Shown here piece after piece: positions 8,174 through 12,519 of a stretch of 12,519 nt of DNA. The position numbers and the translations under genes are program-made. Within the stretch, counting starts at the first letter, position 1. Each line of letters opens with the position of its first letter. The stretch is from an uncultured bacterium (GTDB lineage: Bacteria > Pseudomonadota > Gammaproteobacteria > Burkholderiales > Burkholderiaceae_F), in NCBI GenBank assembly GCA_905215795.1, contig CAJMRV010000032.1, forward strand, positions 1 through 12,519. The letters run 5' to 3'. The notes beneath the pieces are model-generated. The model was not told the DNA's origin. It saw only the letters and a list, made by a program, of their open reading frames with translations, and ran no database searches.

Positions 8174-9283
8174 TCAGCCGCCGATGTAGCTCATCTCGAC
8201 TTTGGCGCGTTCGGGGGCGAGCCCCATGCCGCGGAGTTCCGAGTAGCGGTCGCGGCGCTGGTTCCAGATGCGGCCGAAGGCCATGGCGACCTCGTAGTCG
8301 GTGGCGCCCCCGCGGATCATCGTCCTCAGGTCGAAGCCCTCGGTGGCGAAGAGGCAGAGGAAGAGCTTGCCGTCCATGCTCAGGCGCGCGCGGGAGCACT
8401 CGCGGCAGAAGGCCTGGGTGACCGAGCTGATGCAGCCGAACTCGCCCATGCCGTCCTTGAAGCGCCAGCGCGTGGCGGTCTCGCCCGGGTAGTGGGCCTC
8501 GAGCGGCTCGACGTCCCAGTGCTCCGCGATCATCCCGACGATCTCGGCGGAGGGGACCACCTCGGTCATGCGCCAGCCGTTGGCGCTGCCGACGTCCATG
8601 TACTCGATGAAGCGGGGCACGACCTTCGTGCCGCGGAACTTCTCGAGGATCTTCGGGATCTCCTGCTCGTTGACGCCGCGCTTGACGACGGTGTTGACCT
8701 TCACCTCGAAGCCGAGGCGTTCCGCCTCGAAGATCCCTTCGAGGACCTTGGCGGCAGGATAACCCACGTCGTTGAAGCCCTGGAAGATGTCCTCGTCGAG
8801 CGCATCAAGCGAGATCGTCAGGCGCGCGAGGCCGGCCTCCTTGAGGGCGGCGGCCTTCTTCCTGAGGAGCGACCCGTTCGTGGTCATCGCCAGGTCGATC
8901 GGACGTCCGTCGAGCGTCTTCAATTGGGCGAGGCGGGAGACGAGCTCCTCGATCCCCTTCCTCAGGAGGGGTTCCCCGCCCGTCAGGCGGATCTTCTCGA
9001 CGCCGTGGTAGACGGCGATCCTCGCGATCCTCTCGATCTCGTCGAAACTCAGCAGTTCGGTGCTTGGCAGGAAGGAGTGCTTCTTGTCGAAGACCTCCTT
9101 GGGCATGCAGTAGCGGCAGCGGAAGTTGCACTGGTCAATGACGGAGATGCGGAGGTCGCGCAGGGGACGGCTCCTGGAGTCGATCCAGTGGCCGTTTTCA
9201 AAGAGGACGTCGCCCGTCTGGGGGATCGGGAGGCTCCGGACGCCGCGGGCGTCGGCGAGCACAACGGTTTTCTTTTCAGTCAT
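8174..9283 (-). CDS. moaA: GTP 3',8-cyclase MoaA (molybdenum cofactor biosynthesis)
   Basis: A 369-residue radical-SAM enzyme that, with MoaC, converts GTP to cyclic pyranopterin monophosphate, the first step of molybdenum cofactor synthesis. The radical-SAM cluster motif CNFRCRYC places cysteines at 52, 56 and 59; GGEP is at 102-105. A second [4Fe-4S] site is formed by Cys293, Cys296 (FCRECSR) and Cys310. The C-terminus ends in the diagnostic Gly-Gly (SYIGG), needed for activity in known MoaA proteins. It is about 40 residues longer than E. coli MoaA, nearly all at the N-terminus. The ATG at 9283 is the only good start before the conserved core, though its Shine-Dalgarno is poor. It starts 77 bases after rsgA on the same strand, so cotranscription is likely. 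No other moa/moe genes are in the window. Confidence 0.97.
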   Translation of the reverse strand: MTEKKTVVLADARGVRSLPIPQTGDVLFENGHWIDSRSRPLRDLRISVIDQCNFRCRYCMPKEVFDKKHSFLPSTELLSFDEIERIARIAVYHGVEKIRLTGGEPLLRKGIEELVSRLAQLKTLDGRPIDLAMTTNGSLLRKKAAALKEAGLARLTISLDALDEDIFQGFNDVGYPAAKVLEGIFEAERLGFEVKVNTVVKRGVNEQEIPKILEKFRGTKVVPRFIEYMDVGSANGWRMTEVVPSAEIVGMIAEHWDVEPLEAHYPGETATRWRFKDGMGEFGCISSVTQAFCRECSRARLSMDGKLFLCLFATEGFDLRTMIRGGATDYEVAMAFGRIWNQRRDRYSELRGMGLAPERAKVEMSYIGG

Positions 9284-9360
9284 GGGGTCTATTTTGGAAC
9301 CCCCGCCTTAAACGAGGCTTGAGGTTTCCTGGTCGTTTGTTGTTTTTGGTTTTCCGACGC

Positions 9361-10305
9361 TCAGAGCGGGAGCGTGTCGGCGTCCTTGGCGATTTCGGCG
9401 TAGAAGGCGTAGCGTTCCGGCTCGATCTCGCCGCGTTCGAGCGCGGCCTTCACGCCGCATCCCGGTTCCTTGAGGTGGCGGCAGTTGAAGAAGCGGCAGT
9501 CCACGTGGCGGGCGATGTCGGGCATGGCCCTCAGGATGTCGTTGAGGCTCAGGTGCGCGAGACCGAACTCCTGGAAGCCCGGTGTGTCGACGACCGAACC
9601 GTTCCAGTCGTCGGCCGCGGCGGTGTACCAGGTGGCCGACGTGGTCGTCTGCTTGCCGAGGTCGAGCTTTTCGGAGAACTCGCGCGTGCGGGCGCGCGCG
9701 TGCGGGACGAGCAGGTTGAGGATGCTTGACTTGCCCATGCCCGACTGTCCGACGAGCAGCGTCGAGCGGCCCTCGAACTTCGGGAGGAGCACCGATCGGG
9801 TCTCCTCGGGACGGGTCTTCGCGGACACTTCGATCACCTCCACGCCGATCGAGCGCAGGAGCTCGACCGCATGGGCCGCGGCCTCCGCGTTCTCCTCGAG
9901 GTCGGTCTTGTTGCGGATCACGACGGCGTCGATGCCTGCCTGGTCCGCGGCGAGGAGCGCCTTCCAGATGAACCACTGGTTGAACGACGGACGTGAGGCG
10001 AAGACCACGGCGACGAGGTCGACGTTCGCGGCGAGCGATTTGACGCGCCATTCGTCGGAGCGGTAGAGGAGCGTCTTCCTTTCGAGGACCTCCTCGATGG
10101 CGGAGGCGCCCGACGTTTCGGGGGCGACGAGGACGCGGTCCCCGCAGACGACGTCGCCCTTTTTTCCGCGGCGGTGGCCTTCGACGAAGGTGCCGTCGCC
10201 GAGTTCGACGACGTGGTGGCGTCCGTGTGTTTCAGTGACGCGGCCCTCGACGAGGTTGGCGGCGGGGGCTTGTGGTTCTTTGGATTTGCGTTTGGGTTTG
10301 GCCAT
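9361..10305 (-). CDS. rsgA: Small ribosomal subunit GTPase RsgA
   Basis: A 314-residue circularly permuted GTPase that binds the 30S subunit and helps late maturation of the decoding centre. An OB-fold (about 18-75, beginning EGRVTETHGRHHVV) precedes the permuted G domain: G4 NKTD (132-135), G5 SAK (161-163), G1 P-loop GQSGMGKS (186-193) and G3 DTPG (240-243). The C-terminal zinc finger has Cys270, Cys275, His277 and Cys283, the family's C-x4-C-x-H-x5-C pattern. The start ATG at 10305 fits the family; the basic N-terminus MAKPKRKSK is typical. Upstream of the ATG is TCCTCC rather than a Shine-Dalgarno sequence. It lies between the M48 homologue (86-base gap) and moaA (77-base gap) on the same strand. 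Confidence 0.97.
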   Translation of the reverse strand: MAKPKRKSKEPQAPAANLVEGRVTETHGRHHVVELGDGTFVEGHRRGKKGDVVCGDRVLVAPETSGASAIEEVLERKTLLYRSDEWRVKSLAANVDLVAVVFASRPSFNQWFIWKALLAADQAGIDAVVIRNKTDLEENAEAAAHAVELLRSIGVEVIEVSAKTRPEETRSVLLPKFEGRSTLLVGQSGMGKSSILNLLVPHARARTREFSEKLDLGKQTTTSATWYTAAADDWNGSVVDTPGFQEFGLAHLSLNDILRAMPDIARHVDCRFFNCRHLKEPGCGVKAALERGEIEPERYAFYAEIAKDADTLPL

Positions 10306-10332
10306 GGAGGACTTCGGTTGGTTCACGCGTGT

Positions 10333-10358
10333 GCGCCGGGAGGATCTTCTTCCGGCGC
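10333..10358 (-). other. GC-rich stem-loop in the M48-rsgA spacer
   Basis: GCGCCGG (10333-10339) and CCGGCGC (10352-10358) form a perfect seven-pair stem; the plus strand could extend it to 11 pairs using G-U, but the transcribed minus strand would have A-C mismatches there. It lies 28 bases upstream of the rsgA ATG. There is no U-tract, so a processing or stability element is more likely than a terminator (inference). Confidence 0.4.
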
Positions 10359-10391
10359 GGATGTCTTTGAGTTTAGCAAAGGGGACGCCCG

Positions 10392-11681
10392 TCAGGCGGC
10401 CTCCTTGTCGGCGAGCCGGTAGGCGTGGGCCACGCGTGCGCCGATGTGGGGGCGGCGGTGGTGGAAGAATTCGTAGAGGAGCGACGGATTGAGCGTCTGG
10501 GAGCGGTCCTTGTTGAGGCGCACGAGCGCTGAGACGAGGGGTTCCGCACCGACGTCGCGCACCGCCATGGCGTCCGCGTCGAACTGCATCCACCTCGAGA
10601 GCAGGTGCGTGACGGGGCGCATCAGGTAGACGATCACGGGGAACGTCACGAGGCCGACGGCGAGCACGTAGCCCGCCTGGGTGCCCGGACGCACGAAGAT
10701 CGAGAAGCTCGCGAGGCCGAACCCCTCGAAGAAGACGGGGTGCTGCGCGCCCCAGGCCGCCACGCCGGCGACGACGGCGCCGAGCGCCGAGAAGAAGAGG
10801 ATGCGGATCAGGGCGTGGTGGTGGCACACCTGCGCCGTTTCATGGGCGATGAGCGCCATGAGTTCGTCCTCGGTGAGGACGTTGGCGGCGTGCGCGAAGA
10901 CGACCACGCGGCGTTTGCGGCCCAGCCCAGAGAGCACGACGCTTGCCTGGTGCCAGGAGGCCGGGCGCGTGGTGACGACCATGCCGTCGAAGACGATGCC
11001 GTTCTTTTCGAGGTAGGCCTTCACGCGCGCCTCGAAGGCCTTGTCGGTCCAGGGTTTGACGCGGCGGTGCCAGAAGAGGCCGTGGGACTGGCTCACCTTG
11101 AAGCGCCACACGAGCCAGAGCGTCCAGGCGCCCCAGAGGATCACCCACCAGATGTTCCCGGAGTGCTCGAAGAGCATGAGCAGCACGGCCCATACGGGGA
11201 GCATCACGAACCAGCCGACGAGCGTCTCCTTCATCGTCCTCAGGAGCCAGGCCTTCTGCGAGAGCCGCATGTAGCCGTATCGCTCCTCGACGCGGAACTG
11301 GGCCCACCAGGCGAACGGGAATTCGATGGCGCACATCAGGAACGTGAGCACGGCAAGGAGCAGCCACTGGGCGGTCACGCCGTGGGCCACGTGTTCGCAG
11401 AGCACGATGAGGATCGACAAACCGCGCCCCTGCGTCATCAGCAGGGCGAAGATCGCGCCCACGAAGGCGAGGACGAGTTCGGACTGGGCCGTTTCCGAGG
11501 TGTAGTCGGCGGCCTTGATCATGGAGGCGCGGGTGAGGTGCCCTTCGAAGCCGCGCGGGACGACGGTCCTGGCGTTCTCCGCCGAGCGGGTCTGGAGGAT
11601 GGCGAGGGCGCATTCGATCAGCGCGAACAGGGCGAGCAGGATCAGAAAGGCGTGTTCGATGAAGTGCGCGGTGACCGTCAT
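10392..11681 (-). CDS. M48 (Ste24-like) peptidase homologue, predicted inactive
   Basis: A 429-residue multi-pass membrane protein of the Ste24/M48 type. Hydrophobic segments lie at about 8-30, 67-83, 104-126, 153-172, 175-193, 294-312 and 335-354. Family features include the RASMIKAADYTSE segment (about 51-64), SGLGRKRRVVVF before the active-site helix, and a C-terminal domain ending near HAYRLADKEAA. In active members the zinc site is HExxH plus a downstream Glu in an E-F-x-A-D motif. Here the first motif is His280-Glu-Thr-Ala-Gln284 and the second Gln366-Phe-Asp-Ala-Asp370, so two of three metal ligands are replaced by Gln; the codons read CAG in both places. The frame is otherwise intact. 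The ATG at 11681 puts the first membrane helix near the N-terminus; an in-frame TTG at 11735 is an alternative. It heads the run with rsgA and moaA, divergent from orn, an order I associate with betaproteobacteria. Confidence 0.85.
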   Translation of the reverse strand: MTVTAHFIEHAFLILLALFALIECALAILQTRSAENARTVVPRGFEGHLTRASMIKAADYTSETAQSELVLAFVGAIFALLMTQGRGLSILIVLCEHVAHGVTAQWLLLAVLTFLMCAIEFPFAWWAQFRVEERYGYMRLSQKAWLLRTMKETLVGWFVMLPVWAVLLMLFEHSGNIWWVILWGAWTLWLVWRFKVSQSHGLFWHRRVKPWTDKAFEARVKAYLEKNGIVFDGMVVTTRPASWHQASVVLSGLGRKRRVVVFAHAANVLTEDELMALIAHETAQVCHHHALIRILFFSALGAVVAGVAAWGAQHPVFFEGFGLASFSIFVRPGTQAGYVLAVGLVTFPVIVYLMRPVTHLLSRWMQFDADAMAVRDVGAEPLVSALVRLNKDRSQTLNPSLLYEFFHHRRPHIGARVAHAYRLADKEAA

Positions 11682-11754
11682 GAGTGCGTGGCCATAGGGT
11701 TCGTTCGTGGTTGAAAAAGGGTATGATGCTTGCAAAGAAGGGGTTTCCCCCGAA

Positions 11755-11784
11755 GGAACGCGTCCTTTTGAAGGAGGGCGTTCC
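11755..11784. promoter_or_regulatory. Inverted repeat overlapping the orn promoter
   Basis: GGAACGC (11755-11761) and GCGTTCC (11778-11784) are inverted copies, with an inner CCTT/AAGG pair. The repeat spans the -35 box and spacer of the orn promoter and lies between divergent genes. It could be an operator or simply a hairpin in the leftward leader. Confidence 0.35.
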
Positions 11785-11796
11785 GCCTATTATAAA
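11768..11796 (+). promoter_or_regulatory. orn: Sigma70 promoter of orn
   Basis: TTGAAG (11768-11773) and TATAAA (11791-11796) are separated by 17 bases, a good vegetative promoter. Transcription would start near 11803, leaving a leader of about 15 bases that contains just the Shine-Dalgarno sequence. Confidence 0.72.
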
Positions 11797-11817
11797 TTTG
11801 ACTCCGAGGAAAAACGC

Positions 11818-12393
11818 ATGCAAACGTTGGAAAAGGTCGAGCGCGACCCCAGTTACGCCGACGACAACCTGATCTGGATCGACATGGAGATGACGGGCCT
11901 GCAGCCCGAGGTGAACCGCGTTCTTGAAATCGCGGCCATCATCACCGACAAGAACCTCAACATCCTCCACGAGGGTCCGGTCGTCGCCATCCATCAGCCC
12001 GACGACGTCCTCGAGAGCATGGACGAATGGAACACGCGCACTCACGGCGAATCGGGCCTCGTGGCCCGCTGCCGCGCCTCCACGATCACCGAGGAGGACG
12101 CCGTCGACATCTTCCGCGAGGTCTTCGCCCGCTACGTCCCCGAGGGCAAGTCCCCGATGTGCGGCAACACGATCGGCCAGGACCGCCGCTTCATGGCCCG
12201 CTGGCTCCCGCGCTTGGAGAGCTACTTCCACTACCGCTACCTCGACGTCTCCACGATCAAGGAGATCACGAAGCGCTGGGCTCCCTCGCTCGTGAGGAAC
12301 GTCAACAAGGCCACCAAGCACCAGGCCCTCTCCGACATCGCCGACTCGATCGAGGAGCTCCAGTACTACCGCGAGACGGTCTTCAAGATTTGA
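11818..12393 (+). CDS. orn: Oligoribonuclease
   Basis: A 191-residue 3'-5' exoribonuclease that degrades two- to five-base RNA (and pGpG from cyclic-di-GMP turnover) to mononucleotides in the cytoplasm; it is essential in many gammaproteobacteria. It is a DEDDh-family enzyme: Asp22 and Glu24 in WIDMEMTGL, Asp122 in GNTIGQDRRFM, and His168/Asp173 in KHQALSDI. The hallmark segments RVLEIAAIITD and RYLDVSTIKE are present. Length is close to E. coli Orn (181). The ATG at 11818 is set by GAGGA about eight bases upstream and a short leader from the promoter. The gene is divergent from the M48 homologue and is followed by its own terminator. Confidence 0.98.
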   Translation: MQTLEKVERDPSYADDNLIWIDMEMTGLQPEVNRVLEIAAIITDKNLNILHEGPVVAIHQPDDVLESMDEWNTRTHGESGLVARCRASTITEEDAVDIFREVFARYVPEGKSPMCGNTIGQDRRFMARWLPRLESYFHYRYLDVSTIKEITKRWAPSLVRNVNKATKHQALSDIADSIEELQYYRETVFKI

Positions 12394-12413
12394 TCGCCTC
12401 CCGACGGACGCGA

Positions 12414-12458
12414 AGGGCCGGTCACGCCGACATCAGGACGGCGTCCGGCTCTTTTTTT
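12414..12458 (+). terminator. Rho-independent terminator of orn
   Basis: AGGGCCGG-ACGCCG (12414-12429, with a two-base bulge) pairs with CGGCGTCCGGCTCT (12439-12452), followed by a run of seven T ending at 12458. It starts 21 bases after the orn stop. Confidence 0.88.
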
Positions 12459-12464
12459 GTTGCG

Positions 12465-12516
12465 ATCGAGTAGAGGGGAGCACTCTTGGTGCTCCTCCCC
12501 TCTCACACCACCAACC
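12465..12516 (-). repeat. Right copy of the 52-base hairpin-forming repeat
   Basis: The reverse complement of bases 1-52 with a single difference in the loop of its internal hairpin. It starts six bases after the T-tract of the orn terminator. Relative to orn it has the same orientation as the left copy has relative to its own upstream gene, so both copies are 3'-flanking elements. Only three bases (GTA) of the window lie beyond it. Confidence 0.9.
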
Positions 12517-12519
12517 GTA

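Noticed and set aside
9310..9338. AAACGA/TCGTTT inverted repeat between rsgA and moaA as a terminator
   Set aside because: The stem has only six mostly AT pairs around a 17-base loop, and no U-tract follows on the transcribed strand.
10306..10827. Upstream extension of the rsgA frame to 488 codons
   Set aside because: The extra part overlaps the end of the M48 gene in another frame, is Arg/Pro-rich, and RsgA proteins begin close to the OB-fold. The ATG at 10305 gives the expected length.

Overview
GC-rich bacterial chromosomal DNA with seven well-recognised or partly recognised housekeeping-type genes and one secreted protein I do not recognise. The divergent orn / M48 peptidase-rsgA arrangement, together with ClpB, PutP and MoaA of proteobacterial type, suggests a betaproteobacterium of the order Burkholderiales, possibly a gut Sutterellaceae-like lineage. 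This assignment is inference from gene order and protein style, not from a database search.

Layout. (1) 1-1705: a membrane-anchored periplasmic protein with a DUF945-like layout (minus strand, ends at 70), divergent from clpB across a 391-base intergenic region. That region carries a sigma70-type promoter for the leftward gene and a very good sigma32 heat-shock promoter for clpB. (2) 1706-4492: clpB, followed by a dense run of four stem-loops that includes a bidirectional terminator. (3) 4493-6391: a Sel1-repeat lipoprotein (minus), a 350-base divergent region with a terminator-like hairpin in the lipoprotein leader, then an unrecognised secreted protein (plus) with its own terminator. (4) 6402-8087: putP sodium/proline symporter (minus), with a 14-base perfect palindrome beside its -10 box. 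(5) 8107-11681: a probable leftward operon M48 peptidase homologue - rsgA - moaA ending in a strong terminator. (6) 11755-12458: orn (plus) with a clear promoter and terminator.

Functionally the window mixes stress proteostasis (ClpB, heat-shock promoter), ribosome maturation (RsgA), RNA turnover (Orn), molybdenum cofactor synthesis (MoaA) and proline uptake (PutP). No CRISPR array, transposase, integrase, tRNA or rRNA was found, and no phage-defence or toxin genes were recognised.

Two things stand out. The M48 homologue has lost two of its three expected zinc ligands (HETAQ in place of HExxH, and Gln in place of the downstream Glu), so it looks like a pseudo-protease. And both ends of the window carry the same 52-base hairpin-forming repeat in inverted orientation (51 of 52 identical, the single difference lying in the hairpin loop), each copy downstream of a gene and in the same orientation relative to that gene. 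The window is therefore probably a whole contig bounded by a dispersed repeat.
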